From the NCBI RefSeq assembly GCF_016595435.1, contig NZ_JAENIJ010000005.1, positions 62,001 through 126,000 of the forward strand: a stretch of DNA of 64,000 nucleotides, in the 5' to 3' direction. The notes under the pieces were generated by a model, which did no database searches, was not told where the DNA came from, and saw only the letters and a list, made by a program, of their open reading frames with translations. Numbering within the stretch: position 1 is the first letter of the stretch; every line of letters starts with the position of its first letter. Origin of the DNA: Luteolibacter pohnpeiensis (GTDB taxonomy: Bacteria > Verrucomicrobiota > Verrucomicrobiia > Verrucomicrobiales > Akkermansiaceae). Positions 1 through 9,295 of the stretch are shown here, piece by piece. A program made the position numbers and the translations under genes.

Positions 1-486
1 CCGAAGTGGCGTTTCCGGGCCGGAGTGCGATAACTTCAAATCCTTCACTTCGAAAATCGTGCGAAAGATTTCGTGGGATAATGGAATGTCCTGCAGCTTG
101 TCGTTGCCAAAAATGGATTTGACCTCGCGCTCAAATGCTTGGCTCCAGGCTTCATTGGAGCAGGACGCCGAGGCTAGGAGGAAACCACCATTCTCAAGAT
201 ATTGTTTCAGGTTGACTCGCTCCTTCGATGTTAAACTGAAATCACCCGTGCCTGTCATGATGACAAAGGGAATTTTGAATAGCTCATCGTCCACCAGCTT
301 GACGGCTTTGAACCGGCGTTCCGTGGCGATTGACGTTTTCTGTTGGACCGTCGTCAGGAATTCATCGCTGAAACATTGCGAAGTACGGGTTCCGGCGTAG
401 ATGAGATTGCCGCATTCAACAGCGCCTTCCTTCGCCGACAGCGAAATGGTGAGCAGTGAGAGACATAGGAGAATTTTGCTTTTCAT
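1..486 (-). CDS. DUF4159 domain protein, C-terminal part outside window
   Basis: The minus frame is open from ATG at 486 to the window edge (162 codons), so the gene is 3'-truncated only by the window. It starts with a signal peptide (MKSKILLCLSLLTISLSAKEG). The mature part reads NLIYAGTRTSQCFSDEFLT, then KIPFVIMTGTGDFSLT and LKQYLENGGFLLASASCSNE, the pattern of DUF4159, which has a glutamine-amidotransferase-like fold with the catalytic residues usually lost. It lies 12 bp after the preceding gene and ends the visible part of the MoxR/VWA operon, the usual neighbourhood of DUF4159. The function is not established; an envelope or periplasmic role is inferred from the signal peptide and the operon. 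Confidence 0.8.
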   Translation of the reverse strand, partial: MKSKILLCLSLLTISLSAKEGAVECGNLIYAGTRTSQCFSDEFLTTVQQKTSIATERRFKAVKLVDDELFKIPFVIMTGTGDFSLTSKERVNLKQYLENGGFLLASASCSNEAWSQAFEREVKSIFGNDKLQDIPLSHEIFRTIFEVKDLKLSHSGPETPLR

Positions 487-498
487 GGCAATGGTGGA

Positions 499-3222
499 TC
501 AAGGGGTGAAATAGCCTTTGACGGCTTCACGGTAAGGTTCTGGAACTGGTTCCTCGGAAAGTTGCGGCGCATCACCCGATTGCAGATCTGTCGGGGTGAT
601 GCGACCCTGCTCGGCAGTTGTTGGGAGAGGGGCGATCAAGCCAGGTTTGCCTTTGCCGCCGTCCTGGCCGGAGCTTGAGGCGAGCGGTTGAAAATCGAGT
701 CGATCAGGTCCAACGACGGGCAAATTGGTGGAAAATCCAGACATGGGAGTGCCTGAGCCTCCGTTACCACCCGTGCCCATGTTATCCTGTCCATCGCCAC
801 CATTTCCTCTTTGGCCATTTCGCTGAGCGAACAATGACTCTAACATCTGCTCGATATTTTTGTTCACGTCCGGCGCTCCCTGGAAAGATGGCGGGATGCC
901 CTGCGTGGCCTGCGCAAAGGACTCAGGCTTGGACATCAGGCGAGCTAGAATCTCTTTTGCAAGTTCTGCATTGGTATAGGCATCATTTGCGCGACCCGCA
1001 TGACCGTGCTCTGCCGCGGCATCCATCAGTGTCTCCGGGGCAGCTAGATCCAGATCATTCAAAAACGAAATGGCGGAGTCGATGAGTGGCGCCAGTTCAT
1101 CATGCTTCCCTTGGAGTTGGTTCACTCTTGCCCGAAGGTCGGCCTTGAATTGGTCCAGTGCTTGTCGGTTCTTTGCCTGCGTATCTGCGAGCGATGGAAT
1201 CAGGCGCCGATTCTGTGCCTGGCCGTTTCGAAGTTCTTTGACGATGGTTTCGAGGCGTTTGGCAATCGATACCTGGGTCTCGTAGATTTCGCGAAAGCGG
1301 CTCGCCATTTCGAGCAAACTGGAGACGTCATCGGTGAATTGAACATCGTCGGCCAATTGCTTTTCTTCAGGTTCCTGCCTGCCTAACCGATCCAGCATTT
1401 CGTCCAGATCTTGCGGCTGGAAATGCTCCAGTTGTTGCAAGTTCTCGCGCAGCCCTTCCGCTTGTTTTCTGGCCAGGTCTTGCAGTCTTTTTTCTAAATC
1501 GAACGCGGTAAAGTCGTCGGCAATTTTTTCTAACAGCTCAGCAGCTTCGCGCTGGGCCTTGCGTGCCGATTCGAGCGCCTTCGGGTCATCCGGCGATTCC
1601 TTCAATTTCTGTAACGATTCGCGTGCCTGTCTCATCGCATCCTGCGCCGCACGAAATCTCGCGTCAAACTGCGCCAGGGTCGTCTTCGCCCGAATGTATT
1701 CGGCGTATTGATCTTCTGAAATGATCTGGATGCGGGAGATGCTCGACGAGCCATAACCGAGCAACGAGGGGTTGTGGTCGCTTGCCTCCAGCATCAATTC
1801 GATCGTTTGCCCGGCTTCCAATCCAAGCTCGTCGAGATCGAACCGATCTGTGAAATCATAGGATCTTTCTGATATCTCGGGTGCCACGGTTTTGACGCGA
1901 TCCCTGAACCCTTGCAAAGTCCGGACAAACTGAAGCTGCGATAACATGAAATCATCCTCGGCATGGCCACGGATCGGAATCACGGATCGCGGCGTTGCCA
2001 GCAGCAGGGGTGGTGGTGAGCTAAGCTCAACCACGGGCGCTTGATCCGGAATGATTCGTAAATTCAACTCAAGTGGCTCTGCACAAGAGGTGCCACGGAT
2101 ATCTTTCAGGGTGGCGCTCAAACGCCCCGGACGGACCGCCTGCCAGGAAAATGCTACGGCGGATTCCGTAGTTACGGTCCCGGGATAGATTTCAGCTTCC
2201 GGTTCGGAACCAGGAACGGAAGCCGGGGTGAAGGTAAGCTCTCCTGAGCCAAGTGGCCGGTTGCTGCTGAGCTCAAGCGTTACGGTGGAGCCTTCGATCG
2301 CGGAGATTTCATTGGTGTCGAGTGGCCGCACCATTTCCGGCATGCCGGTGTAGGCGGGGGGAGTGATCCGCACTTTTCCCGCCAGAATGTTTGGCTGGAG
2401 CATCACTTCTACGGGAATCCACTTGGACCGTGCTTTGCCACAAGCGAAAGCAATCTCAACCGGCTCGGTAACTCCGTCCAATTTTCGGGAAAACCGAGTG
2501 GGAGATTCGCGGAAAGCTGGGAGTCGCAAATGAGTTCCATTTCGTTGAAGCCGGACTCGGCACTCCACAGGATGCTCCAGGGCGCCGCCGGTAATTCTGG
2601 CGTGGAGCAATAACTCATCTCCGTAAACAACCGCAGGTTGTGCGGGGTCGATCTCAAAGACCAGATGGCTGAAAGGTGGGGTATCCGCAGTTGGATGCAG
2701 CAAGCGATTCGCAACCGTGACAAAGGCGCCGGGGAAGCCCAGCCACAGAGCCAGCATCACTAGCAACAATGCCATGACTGCAATGAGTGGCAGTTTGGAA
2801 AGTCTCCACGGCACGGTTTTCTGCCACGGCAACTGGTTTAAGGCCGTCGCCGCCGCAGTTGAAGATCGATCCGCAAGTAGCTTTCCTAAGGGTGAGTCCG
2901 ATGAGCTGGAATCCAGCGACAGCGCCGCTGAAATCGGCCGTCTTGAGTCGCCCAGCGCGAGGTCGGCTTGATCCGCAGCAGCTCGTTTCCGGACCGGAAG
3001 AAATCGGATGCCAGCGAGGACCACTGCGATGGTGGTTAAAATCCACAATGCCCAAGTGATGGCGATCCTCGCAGGGGACTCAAAGGCATGGATCGCATCG
3101 AGCCATCCGAAGCACAGCCAGAGCAATGCAATCCATGCGAGTCCGCCCAATAGGATTGCCAGCAGTCTGCCGAGCTGCTGGCGCAGCTGAAATCGACTAA
3201 GTGCTTTATGGTATTCGGACAT
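499..3222 (-). CDS. DUF4175-like membrane protein with long coiled coil
   Basis: This 907-residue protein has hydrophobic segments near residues 18-42, 52-72 and 146-170. A large extracytoplasmic region with beta-rich stretches follows to about residue 510. A charged, Gln/Glu/Lys/Ala-rich coiled coil spans roughly 510-720, and the tail is Gly/Asn-rich and low in complexity. Three N-terminal membrane segments plus a long coiled coil match DUF4175-type proteins found beside MoxR/BatA/DUF4159 genes; I assign this by architecture and place, not by a catalytic motif. The ATG at 3222 lies 24 bp after the VWA gene. A structural or assembly role at the inner membrane is inferred. Confidence 0.7.
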   Translation of the reverse strand: MSEYHKALSRFQLRQQLGRLLAILLGGLAWIALLWLCFGWLDAIHAFESPARIAITWALWILTTIAVVLAGIRFLPVRKRAAADQADLALGDSRRPISAALSLDSSSSDSPLGKLLADRSSTAAATALNQLPWQKTVPWRLSKLPLIAVMALLLVMLALWLGFPGAFVTVANRLLHPTADTPPFSHLVFEIDPAQPAVVYGDELLLHARITGGALEHPVECRVRLQRNGTHLRLPAFRESPTRFSRKLDGVTEPVEIAFACGKARSKWIPVEVMLQPNILAGKVRITPPAYTGMPEMVRPLDTNEISAIEGSTVTLELSSNRPLGSGELTFTPASVPGSEPEAEIYPGTVTTESAVAFSWQAVRPGRLSATLKDIRGTSCAEPLELNLRIIPDQAPVVELSSPPPLLLATPRSVIPIRGHAEDDFMLSQLQFVRTLQGFRDRVKTVAPEISERSYDFTDRFDLDELGLEAGQTIELMLEASDHNPSLLGYGSSSISRIQIISEDQYAEYIRAKTTLAQFDARFRAAQDAMRQARESLQKLKESPDDPKALESARKAQREAAELLEKIADDFTAFDLEKRLQDLARKQAEGLRENLQQLEHFQPQDLDEMLDRLGRQEPEEKQLADDVQFTDDVSSLLEMASRFREIYETQVSIAKRLETIVKELRNGQAQNRRLIPSLADTQAKNRQALDQFKADLRARVNQLQGKHDELAPLIDSAISFLNDLDLAAPETLMDAAAEHGHAGRANDAYTNAELAKEILARLMSKPESFAQATQGIPPSFQGAPDVNKNIEQMLESLFAQRNGQRGNGGDGQDNMGTGGNGGSGTPMSGFSTNLPVVGPDRLDFQPLASSSGQDGGKGKPGLIAPLPTTAEQGRITPTDLQSGDAPQLSEEPVPEPYREAVKGYFTP

Positions 3223-3246
3223 GATAGACGAAGATATGATGACATA

Positions 3247-5469
3247 TTATGCCAGACCCAGCCTCCGACGGAAGAACCATTCCGCAGAGAGTAGGGCGGC
3301 GATCAAGATCGCGACGGTAGCTAGATTCCAACTTGGCTTCCAAACTGCCCCGGTTTCCCTGGTCGCAAGTTTCTTTGGCAGCAGGTTTTGACGGATGAAT
3401 GCTTCTGCAGTTTCCGCGGTTAAAGCGGTTCCTCCGGTCGCGGTGGCGATGTGGTTGAGAAAGTCGGGATCGGCAGAAAGATCATCCTGTTCGCTTGGCG
3501 GATGAGGTACGGTAAATACCGTTTCAGGGACTGACGGCGCGTGGTCGCGGGGATCAAGAATCGAAAGGTGCCAATCGCCAGGACTTGTCGGAGTGAATGA
3601 ACCTCGCCACATCGGTCTGCCATATGCGTCGGTAAGCAATGCCGGATGGACTAGCGATTCCTCTCCATTTGGAGCGATCACTTTCAGCTGGATATCAGGT
3701 AATGGGGTGGTGCCACGGTATGAAATGGTTGCCGCCACAGCGGAGCCGGCCGTGCCGTGTGAGGCGGGCAGGCGTAATGAGAAATCCTGGCCCGGAAGAA
3801 ATTCAGAATAAGTCGCCATCCACTGGATGAGCTGAATCCAGAAGTCATCATAGCAGTTGCCGAGTTCGCGGGCTTCCGGGAAAAAGTCCCAGCGCCACAG
3901 CCCGTCTCCATTCAATAAACCGACCACTCCCTGGCCGTGACGTCGAACCATCAGGGCGGGGAATTTGCCAGATGCGCTCGCGCTCGTGTTAGACTGCCCA
4001 TTGGCCAGCACGCGTGTGAATGGTTTGATCAATGAAACCTGGCGACCGTCCTTCAGCGTTGGCAGCGACTTCCAAAGCGAGGCATCGGGTGGCGGCAAAG
4101 CTTGCCCAAAGAGCCCGGTATTTTCTCCCTCGGCTGATGGCTCGAATTGGAATTCTGAAATTCGGGCAGAACCCCAGATGACAGGTTCAAGATCATCCAG
4201 CGCCGGAACATCCCCGGTCGTCGGTTTGCCACGCGAGAGGAGCACGGCACCTCCCCGATCGCGCACGTATTGGCGGAGTGCTTCCGCGCGCTCGGGGGTG
4301 AGGAAGGGGTCGACGTTTTTGCCAAAGACGATTAGGTCGTATCGTCCCAGTTCGTCCAAAGTGGCCGGGAAGACCGGGTGCTCGGACTCGGTTGTTTCAT
4401 CACTTCCGGTATCGATCCGAAAGTAGCGTTCGTCCGATAATCGGTGGACCGAGTGAACTTCCATCTGGGGTTGCTGGCGAAGCAGCTGCGCCAAAAATTT
4501 GCTATCCCAATATGGCGCACCTTCCGCGAGAAAGACTCGGGTCTTCGATTCAACGATCCGGATGTTTGCCCCGGCTCGGTTGTTAGACTTTCTCGATTCG
4601 CCGGCGACGACCGGGGTTTCCAATGTCCAGCGGCAGGATACGGATGGAGCGGTGAGATCGAAAGTCCCGACACTGGTTCCGCCCGATTCGACTTCGAGCG
4701 ACAGTTGTTGCAAAGGCGATCCGTTCTCGTCCAACAACGAGACTTGTGCTTTCAACGGCTCAAGCCCGGTTGATTTGAGCGCGAAAGGAATGCGCAGGTG
4801 TTGTCCTGGAAATGCAGTGATGGCAGAGCGATTGAGTTGCAGAGCAAGATCCGCTGCTGGTTGGTCTGCTCCGATGGCGACTGTGTGAATGTTGGTATTT
4901 TGGCTGTTTGCGCGCAGCGCGATATCAGCCAGCGCATCAGGACCAGAGCCGGAGGTATCACGACCATCACTTAAGACCATGATTCCAGCCAGAGACTCAC
5001 CCGTAGATGCCGCATTTTGCAGAACCTGAGAAAGTGACATCAGGATTTGACTGCCGTCTTTGTCTGAAGATGGAAGTTGATCTGGTTCCAGCGGTGCCTC
5101 CAAGGCTTCAGCGAATGGGTGGATGCGGATTGGAACGTCTGCCTCGTTTGCTTGCTTCACCGCTTGAGCGAGCACATTGCGTGCGACTTGAGCGCGGGAT
5201 TTACCGTCGCTGGCAGCTTGTGCCATGGATGCGGAATGGTCCGCTAAAATGATCCATGCGGGTGGTTTTTGATTCGTTGGGTTAACCCATTTTCCCGGGT
5301 TCCACAGCGTGATCAGGATCACTGCCACGCCTCCCAGCCTTAGAGCAATTAGTAGCATCCTGCTTCTGATTGCCAGACCGTGAGATGTTTTCCATGCGCC
5401 GAAAAAGCTGATCGCCAATAAGGCGAAGGCCAGCGGATAGAGGACGATCGGTTGGAAGAATGGGTTCAA
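3247..5469 (-). CDS. VWA domain membrane protein with amidotransferase-like fold
   Basis: This 740-residue protein has two N-terminal membrane helices (about 8-26 and 37-57) and one at the C-terminus (about 715-735). A von Willebrand A domain begins at DHSAS (residues 77-81, a MIDAS DxSxS motif). About residues 365-410 a segment with YDLIVFGKNVDPFLT and a following GGAVLLSRG resembles the class-I amidotransferase-like domain that often follows VWA in PVC proteins. The start is TTG at 5469, in a 4-bp TTGA overlap with the upstream stop, which suggests translational coupling. As in other MoxR operons it probably works as an envelope metal-dependent adhesion or assembly protein; the substrate is unknown. 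Confidence 0.82.
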   Translation of the reverse strand: MNPFFQPIVLYPLAFALLAISFFGAWKTSHGLAIRSRMLLIALRLGGVAVILITLWNPGKWVNPTNQKPPAWIILADHSASMAQAASDGKSRAQVARNVLAQAVKQANEADVPIRIHPFAEALEAPLEPDQLPSSDKDGSQILMSLSQVLQNAASTGESLAGIMVLSDGRDTSGSGPDALADIALRANSQNTNIHTVAIGADQPAADLALQLNRSAITAFPGQHLRIPFALKSTGLEPLKAQVSLLDENGSPLQQLSLEVESGGTSVGTFDLTAPSVSCRWTLETPVVAGESRKSNNRAGANIRIVESKTRVFLAEGAPYWDSKFLAQLLRQQPQMEVHSVHRLSDERYFRIDTGSDETTESEHPVFPATLDELGRYDLIVFGKNVDPFLTPERAEALRQYVRDRGGAVLLSRGKPTTGDVPALDDLEPVIWGSARISEFQFEPSAEGENTGLFGQALPPPDASLWKSLPTLKDGRQVSLIKPFTRVLANGQSNTSASASGKFPALMVRRHGQGVVGLLNGDGLWRWDFFPEARELGNCYDDFWIQLIQWMATYSEFLPGQDFSLRLPASHGTAGSAVAATISYRGTTPLPDIQLKVIAPNGEESLVHPALLTDAYGRPMWRGSFTPTSPGDWHLSILDPRDHAPSVPETVFTVPHPPSEQDDLSADPDFLNHIATATGGTALTAETAEAFIRQNLLPKKLATRETGAVWKPSWNLATVAILIAALLSAEWFFRRRLGLA

Positions 5470-7406
5470 AACTTAGCGAAGCGGGTGAGGAATAAGCTTT
5501 CGGCGGCAAGTGCCAGCAAGGATGCCAGCAAAAGCCATGGCCAAAGTGGGATGCCGCGAGCGATTGCAGCGAGCCGCTCTAACGAATGCTCGGTTGAGGA
5601 ATCGATGCCAAAGGATGGCGCTTCCGGTAGTGGGCGGAGATCGGATTCGGACACCGGGAAATTGACTGCAGTGAACTCAATCGCCTGGCCGGATATCTGC
5701 CATTGATACATGCCCGGTGTGGATGAGGCGATCGATTGCCATTGCACGCCGTCTGCGGTGGTGGCTTCACGGAGTTCTAACAGATTCGAATCCGGGCCAA
5801 TCAATGAAATCGAGTTGGTTTGCTCAGGCTCGGTTGATACATAGCTGAGCCTCGATCCCGAAGGCAATTGAGCTGCTTCCGATTGCGATGCGGGTCTGGT
5901 CCGTAGCAGCATTTCTGCGAGCGCGGGAAGGAAGACACTTTTTTCGGTCCAGTCGGTTTGGCCCGGATCAAGCGATAGATTCATCACCAAAATCGGTGCG
6001 CCTGGAGTTGGGATTTCGAAAATCGCTGGCACACCATCTTCATAGGTCGCGATGGATTTGGCACCGGGAATCGGAGATAGCGGGATGCGCTCATGGAACC
6101 GACCCGCAAATGGATTGCCAAAGTCACCGGAGCGAAACATGCCGACTGCCGGATGGCTTTCGGAAGGTAAGATTTGCCAGCCCGATTCTGAGTGCTCAAG
6201 AGATAGGGGAGTGGGAGAGTTCGGCCACGATTGCGCACTGTGAATGAGGATGGTGATGCCGCTCGCTGCCTTTTTTTGCAAAGCATCCAGATCCGCTCCA
6301 TCCCAGTTGGGAATTACCAACAGGTCCCCGTCAGCTGCTTTTGGTGTCGTCTCCAGCCAGGGTAAATTTGCAATAACACGTTGAATCGAATGCTGAACCG
6401 CGCCTTCAACCCGGATCGCACCACGCACGTGCACCACGCTATGTCTCGCATCGTCCCCCGGGAATGAGTCTCCCTCAAGTGACACGGTGACCGGAAGACT
6501 TCCTGCGTTGGCGGATTTTACCTTGAAGGCGATTTCCGCTTCACCCCAGGCGGCAAGATCGACCGGTTGCGATTGGCGGGAACCACCGGCATTCAGGGTG
6601 ACCTGGGTCCGGACGGGTTCTGAGGCATAACTCCGCACATTCGCCAAAATGGTGATGTCCTGACCTGCGACGGGTTCTGTAGGTTGGCATAACAGCCGGG
6701 TGATGGCGAAATTGGGTGGCGCTTCATCGGCCACTTTACGAATCTTCAGTTTTAGACCTTTTGGCAGGGAGGGATGGAAATCCTTCCAGGCATTGGCTTG
6801 AAAATCTGAGATCACAACGAGTTCACGGCGCCCTTGGATGGTGCCGAATTGACGAAGAGCCAGATCAAATGCCGAGGCCAACGCGCCCGATTCCTGTTCT
6901 GGCTCCGACTGCTTGAGAAGATCTGTTAGATAGGAAAGATTTGGTCCCGGTGCCGGAAATGCCGAGTCGGGTTCCGCGTCAATCCACACGAGGTTTGCAT
7001 GGCTCGGCTTCAGTGAATCGAGGTAATTGCTTGCTTCCGCACAGGCGATTTCAAATCGGCTGGCCGCGCCATGGTCGCGTGCTGCCATCGAGGCCGAGCG
7101 GTCGATCATGATCACGACCGTGGATGCCTCACCAGGGAGTGGTGCCGAGTCCGAAACTAACAATGGCAGCGAGAAAGCCGCCGCCAATAGCAGTAAGGCA
7201 AGGGTTCGCAGGGCCAAAAGCAGCCAGTCTTTTGGTCGGCGGATTCTAGCTGTCAGGCGAGTGATGCGGCGCAGGAATTCGACATTTGAAAATCGATACT
7301 CCGGTGGCTTGGCGCGAGAAAGCAGATGCACAAGCAATGGCAGTCCTGCCAAGGCGAGCAGGCCGAGCAATGCGGGATGTTGGAATAGAATCGACACGGG
7401 AATCAA
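5466..7406 (-). CDS. BatA-like aerotolerance-type VWA membrane protein
   Basis: The N-terminus has the BatA signature: a helix at about 8-28, then PEYRFSNVEFLRRI, then a second helix at about 60-84. The VWA domain follows at once with IDRSAS, whose MIDAS Asp is residue 102. The long remainder (to 646 residues) is periplasmic and ends in a C-terminal helix (about 620-642). The start is TTG at 7406, overlapping the DUF58 stop by TTGA. BatA proteins anchor MoxR-AAA systems at the inner membrane with VWA domains facing the periplasm. The specific client here is not known. Confidence 0.85.
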   Translation of the reverse strand: MIPVSILFQHPALLGLLALAGLPLLVHLLSRAKPPEYRFSNVEFLRRITRLTARIRRPKDWLLLALRTLALLLLAAAFSLPLLVSDSAPLPGEASTVVIMIDRSASMAARDHGAASRFEIACAEASNYLDSLKPSHANLVWIDAEPDSAFPAPGPNLSYLTDLLKQSEPEQESGALASAFDLALRQFGTIQGRRELVVISDFQANAWKDFHPSLPKGLKLKIRKVADEAPPNFAITRLLCQPTEPVAGQDITILANVRSYASEPVRTQVTLNAGGSRQSQPVDLAAWGEAEIAFKVKSANAGSLPVTVSLEGDSFPGDDARHSVVHVRGAIRVEGAVQHSIQRVIANLPWLETTPKAADGDLLVIPNWDGADLDALQKKAASGITILIHSAQSWPNSPTPLSLEHSESGWQILPSESHPAVGMFRSGDFGNPFAGRFHERIPLSPIPGAKSIATYEDGVPAIFEIPTPGAPILVMNLSLDPGQTDWTEKSVFLPALAEMLLRTRPASQSEAAQLPSGSRLSYVSTEPEQTNSISLIGPDSNLLELREATTADGVQWQSIASSTPGMYQWQISGQAIEFTAVNFPVSESDLRPLPEAPSFGIDSSTEHSLERLAAIARGIPLWPWLLLASLLALAAESLFLTRFAKF

Positions 7407-8284
7407 TGGGCGCGCATTCGATCAAAAAGGGAGAAATAGGAATCTGCTGTCGAACAGAGTGCGTAATCCACCTGTCGTGATGCTGCGAGGGCGCGCAGTG
7501 ATCGGGAATGCCGGACGATTTCCTCATTCCATGCCTTTCGGATCGATTGCGGGTGAACGGTGACCTGGGATGCGGATTCCATGTCAACGAATCGCGATAG
7601 GCCGCGTTCTTCCAACTGAATCTCCGCCGGGTCTAACAGATGGAACAGATGGATTCGGAAACCTCGATGGATGTAGGCGTTCAGCGCTCTGAAAAGTTCG
7701 GCAGGATCACAAAAGAAATCCGACAAAATCACCAAGGTGCCTCGGCGCTTTAGCAATGGCTGGGCTTTAGCCAATGCTTCGACGATGGAAGTGCCGGAAC
7801 CCGCGCGTGTTTCCTCAAGTGTGTTGAGAAGATCATGCAAATGCTTTCTGGTAGAACCGGGTGGAAGAAATCGCCGAATTCCTTGATCGAATAGCGCTAG
7901 GGAAACCCGGTCGTTTTTGGAAATCACCCACCAGGCAAGTGCAGCGGCAAAATACGAAGCATACTCCAGTTTGGAGAGCCTCTCGCTGTTTTCGGGAAAT
8001 CCCATCGATGCCGAGCAGTCCAGAAAGAGGTGACATTCCAGATTGGTTTCTTGCTCGAAGGTTTTGAGGAACAGTTTGTCGTTTCTTGCAAAAATCCGCC
8101 AATCGACTTTCGCGAGATCATCGCCCTCGGCGTAAACACGGAACTCGTGAAATTCAATGGATGAGCCACGTTGGTGCGAGCGATGACGGCCGGATAAATA
8201 TCCTTCAACCATGGCTTTCGCGCCAAATTCGTAGTTCTTCAGCCGTCGGATGTCGGCTGGATCCAGATATTTGAACCGTGACAT
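7403..8284 (-). CDS. DUF58 domain protein of MoxR system
   Basis: This 293-residue soluble protein is of normal family length. The DUF58 core RVYAEGDDLAKVDWRIFAR lies at about residues 49-67, and a VWA-like MIDAS motif DCSAS starts at Asp89. DUF58 proteins pair with MoxR ATPases as cytosolic adaptors. The ATG at 8284 overlaps the moxR stop by one base (TAATG), so translation is very likely coupled. There are no membrane segments or signal peptide, in keeping with a cytoplasmic partner. Confidence 0.9.
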   Translation of the reverse strand: MSRFKYLDPADIRRLKNYEFGAKAMVEGYLSGRHRSHQRGSSIEFHEFRVYAEGDDLAKVDWRIFARNDKLFLKTFEQETNLECHLFLDCSASMGFPENSERLSKLEYASYFAAALAWWVISKNDRVSLALFDQGIRRFLPPGSTRKHLHDLLNTLEETRAGSGTSIVEALAKAQPLLKRRGTLVILSDFFCDPAELFRALNAYIHRGFRIHLFHLLDPAEIQLEERGLSRFVDMESASQVTVHPQSIRKAWNEEIVRHSRSLRALAASRQVDYALCSTADSYFSLFDRMRAH

Positions 8285-9264
8285 TAAAGTGCTTGGATGA
8301 GTTTCGTCACGATGTCATCTGTCGTAATTCCTTCTCCGGTTGCATTGTAATTCGGAATAACGCGGTGTCTCAGAACTGGGAGTGCCACGGCTTTTACCTC
8401 TTCGATCGATGCCGTAGATTGCCCGCGCAAAAGAGCTAGCGCCCGAGCCGCGCGGGCCAGGCATTGGGATGCTCGTGGGCCGGCTCCAAATGAGACATAG
8501 TTTTTCACATCTGGGGTTGCGTATTCCGAGTCCGGCCTGGTGGCATGAACAAGCTTCAGGATCGACTCGATTACGGTGTCAGGGAGTGGCATATCAAGTG
8601 AAGCCTCCTGCAAGGCAGTCACCTTGGACGCATCGAGCAAGGCTTCGGCTTGATCTACGGAATGTCCAGTAGTTCGGCGGATGATTTCAGCTTCCTGGGC
8701 AAATGTTGGGTAGCCGATGTTAAGCTGGAAGAAGAAGCGGTCGAGTTGCGCCTCCGGCAGGGGATAAGTGCCCTCATGTTCAATCGGGTTTTGCGTGGCA
8801 AAAACCGTGAAGGGTTGTTCAAGTTGTCGGGTCTGCCCGTTTACCGTGACCTGCTTTTCCTGCATGGCCTCAAGTAGGGCTGCCTGGGTTTTTGGGGGAG
8901 TCCGATTGATTTCATCGGCAAGGATCAGATTCGAAAAGACCGGTCCGGGCACAAATCTGAAACTGCGTTCTCCTTCGGCTGAAGTTTGTAAAATTTCCGA
9001 GCCAAGAATATCGGTCGGCATCAGATCCGGAGTGAACTGAATGCGTTGAAATTTGAGCCCGAGGATTTGTCCGAGTGTCGAAACAAGCAGGGTTTTTGCC
9101 AACCCGGGGACACCGACAATCAGGCAGTGACCTTTGCAGATCAACGCGGTCAGCAGCATTTCGACGACTTCTTCTTGGCCCACGATGACTCGTCCGGTTT
9201 CAGAACGGATTTTCGTGATGAGTTCCTGGAGTTGGTCCCATTGGGCGGATGCGGATTCGGACAT
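8284..9264 (-). CDS. MoxR-family AAA+ ATPase
   Basis: This is a MoxR AAA+ ATPase of 327 residues from ATG at 9264. Walker A is GVPGLAKT (51-58) and Walker B is LILADE (113-118), followed by the MoxR stretch NRTPPKTQAALLEAMQE. A longer frame from 9333 exists but would overlap the preceding gene; the downstream ATG (MSESASAQWD) leaves a 31-bp gap and gives the family's usual length. MoxR ATPases act as chaperones or remodellers with the DUF58 and VWA proteins encoded directly downstream. Confidence 0.93.
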   Translation of the reverse strand: MSESASAQWDQLQELITKIRSETGRVIVGQEEVVEMLLTALICKGHCLIVGVPGLAKTLLVSTLGQILGLKFQRIQFTPDLMPTDILGSEILQTSAEGERSFRFVPGPVFSNLILADEINRTPPKTQAALLEAMQEKQVTVNGQTRQLEQPFTVFATQNPIEHEGTYPLPEAQLDRFFFQLNIGYPTFAQEAEIIRRTTGHSVDQAEALLDASKVTALQEASLDMPLPDTVIESILKLVHATRPDSEYATPDVKNYVSFGAGPRASQCLARAARALALLRGQSTASIEEVKAVALPVLRHRVIPNYNATGEGITTDDIVTKLIQAL

Positions 9265-9295
9265 GATCAGTTGGCTTGGGGTGGAGAGAGGTGGT